Source: Candidatus Brocadia sinica JPN1 (GTDB lineage Bacteria; Planctomycetota; Brocadiia; Brocadiales; Brocadiaceae). From it: a stretch of DNA of 64,000 bases. The stretch covers positions 2,531,673 through 2,595,672 of the forward strand of contig NZ_BAFN01000001.1 in the NCBI RefSeq assembly GCF_000949635.1, in the 5' to 3' direction. Every line of letters begins with the position of its first letter. Positions within the stretch are counted from its first letter, which is position 1. Both the position numbers and the translations under genes were made by a program. Shown here one piece after another: positions 21,656 through 30,781 of the stretch. Below the pieces are notes generated by a model. That model saw nothing but the letters and a program-made list of their open reading frames with translations. It had not been told where the DNA came from and searched no databases.

Positions 21656-22481
21656 AATTACGATAAACAGGATATTGAATCCCACCTCTATAGATTTAGG
21701 GGAGTACGTAATAAATCCCTATATGGGTTGCGAGTTTTCTTGCCTTTATTGTTACGTGAGGTCAAACAAGGTCGTTCGTAAGAGGGAGAAACCCTGGGGC
21801 ACATACGTAGATGTAAGAAAAAACTCACCTGATTTACTCGAAAAAGAAGTTTTGGAGAAAAAACCAAAGATCGTACTTCTTGGTTCTACGACAGAGTGTT
21901 TCCAGCCCATTGAAAAGGAATACCAGCTAACCGGAAAGCTCCTTGAAATTTTAAACAGATATAAAGTTTTTTATGTGATACTTACCCGTTCCCCCTATAT
22001 TGTGGACTCTATTCCATTGCTCAATCAGGGATTTTGCAAAAGGATATATTTTACGGTAAACAATTTCAGCCATACTCTGAAACAGGTTTTAGAACCAAAA
22101 AGCCCGTCATTTCCTTCCCGAAGTAATGCAGTTCGTATCCTGCTTGATGAGGGTTTATCTGTCATACCCTATTTTTCTCCCGTTATTCCCTGGTTAACTG
22201 ATATCAAAGAAGCGTTCTCAGCCTTTGAAAAGGCAGAAAGGATTGAATTCGAGCACTTAAATTTCAATTTCAAAAATACGCAGGAAATCATAAACAGTAT
22301 TTCCCTTGCGCAGCCTGTACTGAAAGAGAAATTTACATCAATGATCTGCGAAAGAGTCTTCTATGAGCAAATCTGGAAAGAATTAGATGAGGAAATAGAA
22401 AGGCAGGCAAAAGGAGTAAAGAAGGGGTATAAAATATATAAACACAGTTTTGGTGAATATTTTAAAAATACATATTTGTAA
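21639..22481 (+). CDS. Radical SAM protein (spore photoproduct lyase-like)
   Basis: The 280-residue protein has the radical SAM motif CEFSCLYCYV near 31, preceded by INPYMGC, as in the SPL-like/Rv2578c-type family. A TTECFQPIEKEYQLTG segment and a VILTRSPY segment match the same family. Its job is unknown; several relatives are proposed DNA-repair or nucleic-acid enzymes. It overlaps the preceding B12-type radical SAM gene, so the two probably act together. Confidence 0.85.
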   Translation: MLEIHEITINRILNPTSIDLGEYVINPYMGCEFSCLYCYVRSNKVVRKREKPWGTYVDVRKNSPDLLEKEVLEKKPKIVLLGSTTECFQPIEKEYQLTGKLLEILNRYKVFYVILTRSPYIVDSIPLLNQGFCKRIYFTVNNFSHTLKQVLEPKSPSFPSRSNAVRILLDEGLSVIPYFSPVIPWLTDIKEAFSAFEKAERIEFEHLNFNFKNTQEIINSISLAQPVLKEKFTSMICERVFYEQIWKELDEEIERQAKGVKKGYKIYKHSFGEYFKNTYL

Positions 22482-22561
22482 ACACGACTTTTAAGCAGTT
22501 TGGCCTGGCTTACGACAAAGCCTTGCCTTTTCAAACCATCAGTTCCTGTTGTCATCTCTTT

Positions 22562-23560
22562 TTACGCAACGACCACATGCGATGGTGGCGCCATAAATTC
22601 CGGTCCAACAGGTTCCTTGATAACCTTTTTCACAATTTGTTCAATGGTCAGGCGCGACGTATCATCCATCGCCCATCCCATCACATCCACCACAGGGTCT
22701 AACTGATCGGGCCTGCGTGCGCCCCACAGTGCTATGCTTACGCCCGGCTGGTCAAGCAACCAGCGGACTGCCAGCGCCAGCACACTTGTGCCAAAACGCT
22801 CACGGGCGAAATGCTCAAGCTGCGCGACGGCTTCAAGGTACTGACCATATCGTGGCTGCTGAAATTTCGGATCGACCTTTCGCAGATCGTCCCCCGTAAA
22901 TTCCGTATCAGATTTCATCTTTCCGGTGAGCAATCCCCGGCATAGGGCACCGTAAGTTAGCGTAGTCAGGTTGTGTTTGCGGACGTAAGGCAGTACATCT
23001 TGTTCTATCTGGCGCTCGAATAGGTTATATGGCGGTTGCACAACGTGCAGTGGAGCGGCCTGGCGGAAGGTATCCATCTGTTTTGGCGAATAATTGCTTA
23101 CACCAATAGCGCGGATCTTGCCCTGGCGATAAAGCTGTTGCATAGCCTCAGCGGTTTCCTCAATGGGAACCAAAGAATCAGGCCAGTGTACCTGGTAAAT
23201 ATCGATGACTTCGGTGCGCAGGCGTTGCAATGAATCCTCGATCTCTTTAAGGATTCGATCTTTTTTAGAATTGCGGAAGACCTTTGTGTCACGCCACTCT
23301 AAACCAACCTTGGTGGCCATAATAACGTCCTTGCGTTTACCGTACAACTCTATCGCCTTTCCGACAATCTCCTCCGAACGACCCTGTCCGTAAACTGGCG
23401 CGGTATCAATCAAATTGATCCCTTGTTCAATGGCCTTATGGATGGTGCTGATCGCTGCTTGTTCTTCGGTGCCTCCCCACATCCAGCCGCCGATAGCCCA
23501 TGTTCCCAAACCAATTCGCGAAGCGCGTAATTCCGTTCCTGGGATATTGACGTATTCCAT
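22562..23560 (-). CDS. Aldo/keto reductase
   Basis: The 332-residue protein has the AKR TIM-barrel with the catalytic tetrad in place: IDTAPVYGQGRSE (Asp and Tyr) near 51, ATKVG (Lys) near 80 and YQVHWPDSL (His) near 121. The C-terminal region around RWLLDQPGVSIALWGARRPDQL (given here as its ends) binds NADP(H). It reduces aldehydes or ketones; the substrate is unknown. It is on the same strand as the CysH-like gene, 67 bases downstream of it. Confidence 0.93.
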   Translation of the reverse strand: MEYVNIPGTELRASRIGLGTWAIGGWMWGGTEEQAAISTIHKAIEQGINLIDTAPVYGQGRSEEIVGKAIELYGKRKDVIMATKVGLEWRDTKVFRNSKKDRILKEIEDSLQRLRTEVIDIYQVHWPDSLVPIEETAEAMQQLYRQGKIRAIGVSNYSPKQMDTFRQAAPLHVVQPPYNLFERQIEQDVLPYVRKHNLTTLTYGALCRGLLTGKMKSDTEFTGDDLRKVDPKFQQPRYGQYLEAVAQLEHFARERFGTSVLALAVRWLLDQPGVSIALWGARRPDQLDPVVDVMGWAMDDTSRLTIEQIVKKVIKEPVGPEFMAPPSHVVVA

Positions 23561-23626
23561 AGAGATTTTTTTTGCCTTTGACAGAAAATTTTTATAATAC
23601 GCGGTCTATGCTTTTGTCTGCTGGTA

Positions 23627-24367
23627 TCAAATCCCGGAGCCATCTGAGCAATTAATGTTGCAGTACTTCGGTCCTTCATCGCCTGCACTTACCAGATGTC
23701 TCCAACGGCCAGCACGCGGGTCTTCACCCGGTTCGACCGATGTGGTGCAGCACTCGCATCCGATGCTGGGATAGTTTTGCTTATGCAAGGGGTGTACAGG
23801 TACATCATACTCCTGAAGATATGTCTGAATCTGTTTGTCTGTCCAGTCGAATATCGGATGCAGGGTATATCCATGAGTACGTGGATCTTGTAAAAGTGGA
23901 TTCAGTTTGGCACGCCGGCCTCCTTCGCTGCGACGCAAACCAACCATTGCAAGTTTACGCCCGTACTGCTTCATATGGTTGAGGAATGGAACTGTCTTAC
24001 GCAAGCGACAGCATTCTTTCTGTCCGTCGGCAAAGAGATATAATTTCCTTTCGAAGTTTTTTTCCTGTTGCTCCGGGGTTAATTCCGGGTACAACGTCAC
24101 CATATTTAATTTATAACGCCGCATGAATTCATCACGAAGCAGCAAAGTTTCGCGAAAATGATATCCAGTGTCTACGAAGAGTATCTCATTTTCCAGTTCC
24201 ATGCTATAAAAGTAATGCATCAGCACAGAGGCCGAACTCTGCATGCTGCTCAACAGTACGGCATCCTTGCCAAAGGTTTCCACTGCCCAGCGGATCCGGT
24301 CCGCGGCTGTCAAATCCTGGAGCAGCTTATTTACAGCCATCAGATCTGGTTCTACAATATGTTTCAT
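23627..24367 (-). CDS. CysH-like APS/PAPS reductase with an abnormal C-terminus
   Basis: The protein (246 residues from the ATG at 24367, which has an AGGA site) matches the CysH family. It has SSMQSSASVLMHYF near the N-terminus, FVDTGYHFRETL, GLRRSEGGRRA and YPSIGC. The CC pair and the CxxC pair (CCRLRK and CECC) should hold a 4Fe-4S cluster, which marks the APS-reductase type. The tail after GEDPRAGRW, however, lacks the catalytic ECGLH motif and instead ends GPKYCNINCSDGSGI. Neither other frame restores the motif. Classical thiol-dependent reduction of adenylyl sulfate would need that cysteine, so either the C-terminal YCNINC cysteines replace it or the enzyme has another job. It is monocistronic or paired with the AKR gene. 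Confidence 0.85.
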   Translation of the reverse strand: MKHIVEPDLMAVNKLLQDLTAADRIRWAVETFGKDAVLLSSMQSSASVLMHYFYSMELENEILFVDTGYHFRETLLLRDEFMRRYKLNMVTLYPELTPEQQEKNFERKLYLFADGQKECCRLRKTVPFLNHMKQYGRKLAMVGLRRSEGGRRAKLNPLLQDPRTHGYTLHPIFDWTDKQIQTYLQEYDVPVHPLHKQNYPSIGCECCTTSVEPGEDPRAGRWRHLVSAGDEGPKYCNINCSDGSGI

Positions 24368-24574
24368 TGTTGTTTTTTCCTGAATGAAAGGATTTTTCAA
24401 TCAATATCATCAAAATCTCTTTCAGATTATGTTTGTTTTGCTCGTTTGCGAAAATACAGGAATGTAAGCATAATAATTATTATACAGAAAAGACCTCCAA
24501 TCGCAATATTTTATGCAGTATAATATGAAGAGTCAGTTTCTTTCAATAAAAAACAGCAAGAGGAAATAGTCCAG

Positions 24575-25774
24575 ATGAACAATCAGAAATCCTCAGCCGC
24601 CGTTGAAGAAGGGCTTATTCAAGAGTGTTACACTCGTTCGCTACGGTTATTAAAAAGCAATTCAACCCCTGACGGTATTATTGCGTGTGCAAAATCGAAG
24701 AAGGCTGTGGACAGGTCCTATGCCAGCATTTTTGGGCGAGATGCAGCCATCTGTTCCCTGGGGATGATTGCATCGAAAGACCGAGAACTCGTGCACAATG
24801 CAAAGATAAGTATCCTCACCCTGGCGCACTATCAGGCCCCGAACGGACAGATTCCAAAATACGTAAAACCCGAACTCAAAGAGGTCGATTTCTGGTATTC
24901 GGGATGCATTGACGCCACACTCTGGTGGCTGATCGCCATAAACTTTTACGACCATTTCTTTCCCGAAGAACGGTTTGCGGAGCAGTTACGTGCGGCAATA
25001 GATCGCGCCTTTAACTGGCTTTTCTGCCAGGAACATCAGGGGTTATTCCTGCTACTGCAGAATGAGGCAAGCGATTGGGCAGATATTATGCCGAGATCTG
25101 GTTTTGTGCTTTATTCCAATGCCCTGTGGTATCATGTAAAAAAACTGTACAAAATTCCTACTGCAGACAAGACGAGACAGTATTTCAAAGTCATATTCTT
25201 TCCTTTTGATAAGGCGGTACCGGAACACCGGCGGGTGCGTATTCTGATGCACTATATCAGGAACAGGGCAAAGCGCAGCGATTTTTATCTCAGCTTTGTG
25301 AATTTTTCCTTCTGGGGAGAAGAGATAGACATTTTTGGCAACATCCTCAGCGCCTTTTTCGGACTGGCATACGCTTCCAAGTCATCCCGCATGGTTGATG
25401 CCCTGCTCAATTTAAAGATTCATCAACCTTATCCCGTGAGGGTAGTCCATGATCCCATACGGGAAAACAGCCCATTCTGGCGTCCTTACATGCGACGCCA
25501 CAAGCAAAATCATCCCTATCAATACCACAATGGCGGCATTTGGCCATTTGTTGGCGGGTTTTGGGTAATGCTGCTGGCAAAATTAGGAAGGAGAGAGCTT
25601 GCGTGGAAAGAATTGGAGCGACTTGCTGAGGCAAATAGGGTCAATAACTGGGAGTTCAATGAATGGTTTCATGGAACGACAGGTGAACCAATGGGTATGG
25701 CAGGACAGTCCTGGAATGCGGCAATGTTCATACTGGCATTTCATGTCCTGCGGGATAACATTCATTTATACTAA
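24575..25774 (+). CDS. Glycoside hydrolase, (alpha/alpha)6-barrel type
   Basis: The 399-residue protein has the signature pattern of amylo-alpha-1,6-glucosidase/GH100-like six-hairpin glycosidases: FGRDAAICSLGMI near 53, the acidic EASDWADIMPRSG near 168, HNGGIWPFVGGFWVML near 315 and GEPMGMAGQSWNAAMF near 368. No signal peptide is visible, so it should be cytoplasmic. Candidate substrates are glycogen branch stubs, sucrose or compatible-solute glucosides, but I cannot choose between them. A good GAGGAAA site precedes the ATG, and a strong terminator follows the stop at once. Confidence 0.82.
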   Translation: MNNQKSSAAVEEGLIQECYTRSLRLLKSNSTPDGIIACAKSKKAVDRSYASIFGRDAAICSLGMIASKDRELVHNAKISILTLAHYQAPNGQIPKYVKPELKEVDFWYSGCIDATLWWLIAINFYDHFFPEERFAEQLRAAIDRAFNWLFCQEHQGLFLLLQNEASDWADIMPRSGFVLYSNALWYHVKKLYKIPTADKTRQYFKVIFFPFDKAVPEHRRVRILMHYIRNRAKRSDFYLSFVNFSFWGEEIDIFGNILSAFFGLAYASKSSRMVDALLNLKIHQPYPVRVVHDPIRENSPFWRPYMRRHKQNHPYQYHNGGIWPFVGGFWVMLLAKLGRRELAWKELERLAEANRVNNWEFNEWFHGTTGEPMGMAGQSWNAAMFILAFHVLRDNIHLY

Positions 25775-25781
25775 CTTTCAT

Positions 25782-25820
25782 AAACAAGAAGGGCAACCTC
25801 ATGGTTGCCCTTCTTGTTTT
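25782..25820. terminator. Strong bidirectional intrinsic terminator
   Basis: A perfect 17-bp stem (arms 25782-25798 and 25803-25819) has a 4-base TCAT loop. The arms contain AAGAAGGGCAACC and its complement, and end in an A-run on the left and a T-run on the right. It ends the glycosidase gene on the plus strand and the small exported-protein gene on the minus strand. Confidence 0.92.
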
Positions 25821-25895
25821 ATGGATTTTGATTTTACACAACACTGAAACGTAACATTACTTCACTTGTTGTGTTCCATAGGATGATTTTAACAG

Positions 25896-26132
25896 TTAAA
25901 TCAATTCACCCGACTTTCCTTCTTTGTCCTTCTCTTTGCTTTTGTCTTCAGACATGATGGAGCCAGCGAAGGCGGTCTTTACGGAGCCAGTCATTAATTC
26001 ATCCGACTTTCCCTCTTTATCCTTCTCTTTGTCTTCCGCCAGGACAGAGCTAATAAAAGAACTATTTACAACACCAGCGCTGAACGTTAAGGCACTTACA
26101 GCAATAAGACTATAACCAAACTTCTTTAACAT
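25896..26132 (-). CDS. Small exported, charged duplicated protein
   Basis: I do not recognise this 78-residue protein. It has a signal peptide with a cleavage-like site around VLAED (about residue 32), then two copies of a charged module: EKDKEGKSDEL and EKDKEGKSGEL. The copies are separated by a stretch that repeats the end of the signal (SFISSVLAEDK and AGSIMSEDK). The DNA duplication is visible in the sequence. A very strong GAGGAGAAGGA site precedes the ATG, which suggests high expression, and the terminator at 25782 follows. The mature peptide of about 45 residues is almost all K, E, D, S and G. Confidence 0.6.
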   Translation of the reverse strand: MLKKFGYSLIAVSALTFSAGVVNSSFISSVLAEDKEKDKEGKSDELMTGSVKTAFAGSIMSEDKSKEKDKEGKSGELI

Positions 26133-26745
26133 TTCCTTCTCCTCCTCACACTATTGGAAATTGAGCCATGCCGCCGAGAACACTCCCAGCACACCTAGCC
26201 GGCTTTTTAAGACACTTTTTATATGTCATGTAATTGATTCATTGTCAACAAATTATTTTTGTAATTCCAGTAACATACCTATAATGCTGCTTTATATATT
26301 GACAACAATAAATTCTTGTAAAATTTCGCCTTGTCGTGTGTCTTTTTGTCAGTTCAAATTAATCAAGAATGACATTCAATTTCAGCCATCTTTAGGCATG
26401 AAAGGCCATTAGTATATAGCGGGAGGGGGGTGAGGCCCCATATCGCTAACTTAAAATGACGGATCAATTTAACCGTATTATTGAATAACGAATATCGAAT
26501 ATCGAACAAGGAATTTCGAATTATGGGTTTTCTTATCCTCCTTTGTACGAATAATTCTGACGGCAAAATCTATGAAGCGTTCTTCAAGATCAAAAAGTTT
26601 TCTATTATCCTTCGACATTCATTATTCCTTGTTCGATATTGGAATCCTTATAAAAAGATAGTCCAATCTTTCTGTATTGCATATCTCATTCGTTTCAGAT
26701 ATAGTAATAAACCTGATACAATAAATTTTATTGGGAAAAAAACGA
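26133..26745. other. Intergenic region with an inverted-repeat element
   Basis: No gene is apparent in these 600 bases. The first part should carry the promoter of the small exported protein. The second part holds the inverted repeat listed separately at 26498-26640. Confidence 0.5.
26498..26640. repeat. MITE-like inverted repeat
   Basis: AATATCGAACAAGGAAT at 26498-26514 is matched exactly by its reverse complement at 26624-26640, with about 110 bases between. Palindromic elements built around CGAACAAGGAAT occur as dispersed repeats in many environmental bacterial genomes. No transposase is inside. Confidence 0.6.
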
Positions 26746-28251
26746 ATGATGGGAGATGATTTGAATAAACCCGATGCATCTCTGAAAAATGACATAACTA
26801 TCACCGCTGAAGAGCTGGCAAAGAAAAATAAAGAACTTCAAGCTGAAATTGTTGAGCGCAAAAGGGCGGAGGAAGAACTTCGCAAGTTATACCGCGCTAT
26901 AGAACAAAGTTCAAGTACGATTGTGATTACGAACAACTGGGGCATTATCGAATACGTAAACCCCAAGTTCACTCAGTTAACAGGCTACCGTCCCGAAGAA
27001 GTCATAGGGAAAAATCCACGCATCCTAAAACCCGACAATGTATCGTCTGAAGAATTCCGTCAATTGTGGCAAACTATTACCGCGGGAAGGGAGTGGCGGG
27101 GAGAATTTTGTAATAGAAAAAAGAATGGTGAACTCTATTGGGAATTCGCATCCATTTCTGCAGTAAAGAACTCAGAGGGTGTCATCACCCACTTTGTTGC
27201 CGTTAAAGAAGATATTACCGAGCGCAAGCGGGCGGAAGAAGAAAGAAATAAACATATTAAGGAACTCGAGGATTTCATGTCCTATTCCACAACCATGAAC
27301 GATGCGACAACAGAAGATGCGGTGTTTAAACACATGGTTCTTGCCTTACGAAAATATTTCGACCCGGATATTGTTGCTGCAATAATGCTGGACAGAGAGA
27401 GAAATATGCTGTATGTGCCTATTATTGATCCCCCTGTGCCTGTAAATGAACTCGTCAGGAACGAGGTCATCCTTGATCCCGCTTTATGCCGTGTAATTAA
27501 GACAGGCAAGGAGTGTTTTATAAAAGATATAACCAAAGATGCTTCCTGTGAGTGCGTAGTCCGCAAAAATGAAGAGGTTGGATATTTGTGCATTCCTTTA
27601 ATAGCAGGTGGGATAACGTTTGGAATCGTTATGCTGATAAAAAAGGATATTCGTTGCTGGGACGATGAAAAGACCCACAGGCTTATATCAAACTATGTGG
27701 GGCTGACCGCTTTGTCTCTTCATAGACTGGAGCTCCTGGATATCGCGAAACATAGAAACATAACAGACGAGCTTACGGGGGTATACAATAGAAGATTCTT
27801 TAATGAGATACTGGACAAACAGTTGATCCTGGCAAAAAGACGTAACGAACACGTTAGTCTCCTTATTCTGGATTTGGATCATTTCAAAAATTTAAATGAC
27901 GCATACGGAAATAGGGTAGGTGACCGTTTATTGCAACAAATAGCCAGGGTTCTGAGTGATTCTGTAAGTAAATCAGATATTGTTGCGTGGTACGGCGGCG
28001 AAGAATTTGCCATTATTATGCCCACATTGTTTGCAACAAAAGCCATTGTGAAGGCAGATGCAATTCGGAGAATCATTGAAGCCACGGACTTTGATGATAT
28101 TGTATCGGGACAGACCCTTAAAATAACCATAAGCATTGGGATCGCTTCATACCCGGAGCATGGGACAGAACAAGAAACCCTGATAAAGCTTGCAAACAAG
28201 GCGTTGCATAAGGCCAAAGAAGAAGGAAGGAACAGGGTAGAATCGCTTTAA
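26746..28251 (+). CDS. PAS-GAF-GGDEF diguanylate cyclase
   Basis: The protein of about 501 residues has a short coiled N-terminus and a PAS/PAC domain near 40-165 (IVITNNWGIIEYVNPKFTQLTGY; given in two parts it is the PAS core). A GAF domain follows near 180-325, then a GGDEF domain near 345-500 with intact YGGEEFAIIMP. The RxxD inhibitory site upstream of GGEEF is not obvious. It makes cyclic di-GMP from GTP under control of the sensory domains. This is relevant because c-di-GMP riboswitch candidates lie 10 and 20 kb away. The start could be ATG 26746 or TTG 26761, the latter having GGGAG at good spacing. Confidence 0.92.
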   Translation: MMGDDLNKPDASLKNDITITAEELAKKNKELQAEIVERKRAEEELRKLYRAIEQSSSTIVITNNWGIIEYVNPKFTQLTGYRPEEVIGKNPRILKPDNVSSEEFRQLWQTITAGREWRGEFCNRKKNGELYWEFASISAVKNSEGVITHFVAVKEDITERKRAEEERNKHIKELEDFMSYSTTMNDATTEDAVFKHMVLALRKYFDPDIVAAIMLDRERNMLYVPIIDPPVPVNELVRNEVILDPALCRVIKTGKECFIKDITKDASCECVVRKNEEVGYLCIPLIAGGITFGIVMLIKKDIRCWDDEKTHRLISNYVGLTALSLHRLELLDIAKHRNITDELTGVYNRRFFNEILDKQLILAKRRNEHVSLLILDLDHFKNLNDAYGNRVGDRLLQQIARVLSDSVSKSDIVAWYGGEEFAIIMPTLFATKAIVKADAIRRIIEATDFDDIVSGQTLKITISIGIASYPEHGTEQETLIKLANKALHKAKEEGRNRVESL

Positions 28252-28500
28252 GTGTTTCTCTTCTGAAATGTACCTACAAAACGATAATACCCTTTTTCTT
28301 ACCGGTTTGATTCAATTTTCCATCATTTCTCCATACCATTTAACCAAGTCACTCGTATCGATGTAAACGATCTCTTCTATAACGCAAATAAGTTTTCTTG
28401 ACATCTTAAATCCTAGTTGATATGTTATGAAATCTTTTTAAATATTAATGAAACGTTATGTGCTATTTAAATTATCCCTTCATTTAAAGGCTGAAAAAAC

Positions 28501-29553
28501 GTGTTCGTAAAAAAAGAAAATACGGGCTTTAAGGGTGGTTTAAATCTCCTGGATGTTTATCCGCTAAAATTTTGTAGCATCATAGAAGAAATTTCCTCTG
28601 ACGGCATACCTGAGACATTTCAATTCCAGGTCCCAGATCACCAGGTAGAGCATATTATTGTAAATCTCTGTCCCACCGAACCATGGGCATTACCCAACTG
28701 GGTAATCCTGAAGCACAAAACTCCATTGTTCCTCAACATGCTCAGAGAGATAAAAACCCGCTACTTTTCGGAGGCAAAATTTTCCCTGGCGATCAATGAA
28801 AAAGAAGGCAGGGTTGTTGAGGATGCGGGGAATTTTGCATCCAATGAAGATTGGATGCGTGTCTTTCCATTATATGCGAAATATCCACAAGACGATCCTG
28901 TTTTATTGACGAAGGTCATTCTGGGTATGGATGTTCATTTTGGCCAGGATGCGAAGCCGCTCGGTGTATTGATACTCGATGCCCAGACAGTTTCAGCCAT
29001 TTATGAAAGTTGCATCCTGAGAAAGAACGTTAATTCGCGCTTCATCGTTCTTTCAGGTACGGGTTTAACGGAGAACGAGATTGTCAATGTTCAACTGGGG
29101 ACGCCTCTTGAAAAGATCATGAAGGACAAAAGAAAAACTACGGGCAGGCATCGTGTGTTTATCAACGGTCCCTTACGTGGTCAAGAAATAACCGACTTGT
29201 CGCAGAAGATAGACTGGTCTGTCAATCATATTGTGGTCTTAGAGGAGAAAAATCGGAAAGTAATATTTCCCATGATCAAGTCGGATGAATTCGTGTTGAC
29301 CACAAATTTGCTTGGTGAATTACGGCGATGCGTCTACTGTAATTATTGTGATGATATTTGTCCGGTAGATTTAGAGCCTGCACTCTATTATCACAGTTAT
29401 ATGAGAGGGGAAAAGCATAAGGCGCGTCTTTATAATCTGGGAAAATGTATTGAATGCGGCTTGTGCAGCTTTATCTGTCCGTCGAAGTTAGAACTCTTAC
29501 AAATTATTAAAGAATGCAAGGCGCTGGATAAACAAAATGAAAAAATTACTTAA
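28501..29553 (+). CDS. nqrA: Na+-NQR subunit A variant with two RnfC-like 4Fe-4S motifs
   Basis: The 350-residue protein matches the NqrA/RnfC fold in its first 270 residues. It then carries CVYCNYCDDICP near 278 and CIECGLCSFICP near 316, two complete CxxCxxCxxxCP motifs for 4Fe-4S clusters. Classical NqrA has no such motifs; RnfC does. It begins a cluster with unmistakable NqrB, C, D, E and F genes, so it fills the NqrA place. It starts at a GTG and overlaps nqrB by 17 bases. The clusters suggest an extra electron entry or exit point in the cytoplasm, possibly ferredoxin. Confidence 0.85.
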   Translation: MFVKKENTGFKGGLNLLDVYPLKFCSIIEEISSDGIPETFQFQVPDHQVEHIIVNLCPTEPWALPNWVILKHKTPLFLNMLREIKTRYFSEAKFSLAINEKEGRVVEDAGNFASNEDWMRVFPLYAKYPQDDPVLLTKVILGMDVHFGQDAKPLGVLILDAQTVSAIYESCILRKNVNSRFIVLSGTGLTENEIVNVQLGTPLEKIMKDKRKTTGRHRVFINGPLRGQEITDLSQKIDWSVNHIVVLEEKNRKVIFPMIKSDEFVLTTNLLGELRRCVYCNYCDDICPVDLEPALYYHSYMRGEKHKARLYNLGKCIECGLCSFICPSKLELLQIIKECKALDKQNEKIT

Positions 29554-30640
29554 ACCTGTAGAACCCGTTCTGGACAAGGGTCTCGACACCGTAGAATCTT
29601 TTATTCATACCCATCCCAAAGTAAATTTCCTCTTTGGTGCCCTTTTTGGGGCATTTGATGGCCTTCTCCGGAGTTCTGAGGAAACAACGCATACTCAGCC
29701 ATTTATCCGGAACAACTACGACGTAAAACGGTTTATGGGCGCTGTGCTGGTGGCATTGGTAGCTGGATGGGTATTGCCGGCCATATATTTTTACGGTTGG
29801 CAGAGCGTTGCATCCAAACTGATCGTTTCATTTATTATTGGTATATTTGTTGTGGATGTGATTTGGGCTATTATCGCCCGGGAAGAACATATCAGCGAGG
29901 GTGGATTTGTTTCGTGCCTGTTCATTCCGGCTATCCTGCCTCCGCAGGCACCGCTCTGGTTAATAGGCTTGGGGGCTGCACTGGCCATTATCTTTAGAAA
30001 TATCATGGGTGGAGTTGGGAATAATCTTGTAAATCCAGCCCTTTTCAGCCGTTTGTTTTTAACCATCTGTTTCCCCGCGCTTTTGGTTACCGGCTATCAA
30101 ACACCCTTTGTGGGTATACCCGACCTTCATACCTTTCGCTATGGGCTGGATGCCGTTACCCATGCAACCCCGTTGACGGCATTCAAGGCCAATGGAGAAG
30201 TTGCATCGTATCTTTCCCTGTTACTGGGTACAGCAAGCGGTTCTTTGGGTGAAACGTGCCGGTTGGCGCTGATACTGTCTGGTTTGTGGTTAATCAAAAT
30301 GAAGGTTGCAAACTGGCGGATACCTGCGTCCTATCTGGGCAGCGTACTTGTCTTTTCGGTATTCTTCTCATTCATTTTGGGTAAGACGGTTGCCCCACCC
30401 CTCTTTCAGCTTCTGAGCGGTGGATTGATCCTCGGGGCATTTTTTATGGCTACTGACCCCATAACGGCAACATACAATCAGACTGCAAAGTGGATATTTG
30501 GCGCCGGGTGTGGATTTGTTACCGTGCTGATAAGGGATTTTACCACATTGCCAGAAGGGGTAATGTATTCCATCTTACTCATGAACCTTCTGGCCATACC
30601 GATTCAATCATTCATGGTGAAAATACGGTATCGTGTATGA
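29537..30640 (+). CDS. nqrB: Na+-translocating NADH:quinone reductase subunit B
   Basis: The 367-residue membrane protein has about ten hydrophobic segments. DAVTHATPLTAFK near 210 contains the threonine that carries covalent FMN in the NqrB/RnfD family, and GNNLVNPALFSRLF near 156 and ATDPITATYNQTAKWIFG near 310 are typical. It carries riboflavin/FMN and is central in quinone reduction and sodium pumping. Confidence 0.93.
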   Translation: MKKLLKPVEPVLDKGLDTVESFIHTHPKVNFLFGALFGAFDGLLRSSEETTHTQPFIRNNYDVKRFMGAVLVALVAGWVLPAIYFYGWQSVASKLIVSFIIGIFVVDVIWAIIAREEHISEGGFVSCLFIPAILPPQAPLWLIGLGAALAIIFRNIMGGVGNNLVNPALFSRLFLTICFPALLVTGYQTPFVGIPDLHTFRYGLDAVTHATPLTAFKANGEVASYLSLLLGTASGSLGETCRLALILSGLWLIKMKVANWRIPASYLGSVLVFSVFFSFILGKTVAPPLFQLLSGGLILGAFFMATDPITATYNQTAKWIFGAGCGFVTVLIRDFTTLPEGVMYSILLMNLLAIPIQSFMVKIRYRV

Positions 30641-30781
30641 GAATAATGCCAAAGTTATGATCAGTTTAATACCAAACGACATAAGATGTATATTAAATGG
30701 CTGAGGATTTACTCACGGTATCATGACGAATCACTGAAAAAATCTGTGCCATCTCTGGAATTTGCAGTTTTTTAAAAATAC

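Noticed and set aside
20318-22481. Radical SAM pair as a RiPP or cobalamin-methylation natural-product cluster
   Set aside because: No precursor peptide, transporter or biosynthetic partner is next to it.
28311-28403. 30-residue minus-strand frame starting MSRKLICVIEEIV
   Set aside because: Possibly a gene remnant, but it has no family match I recognise and no convincing ribosome site.
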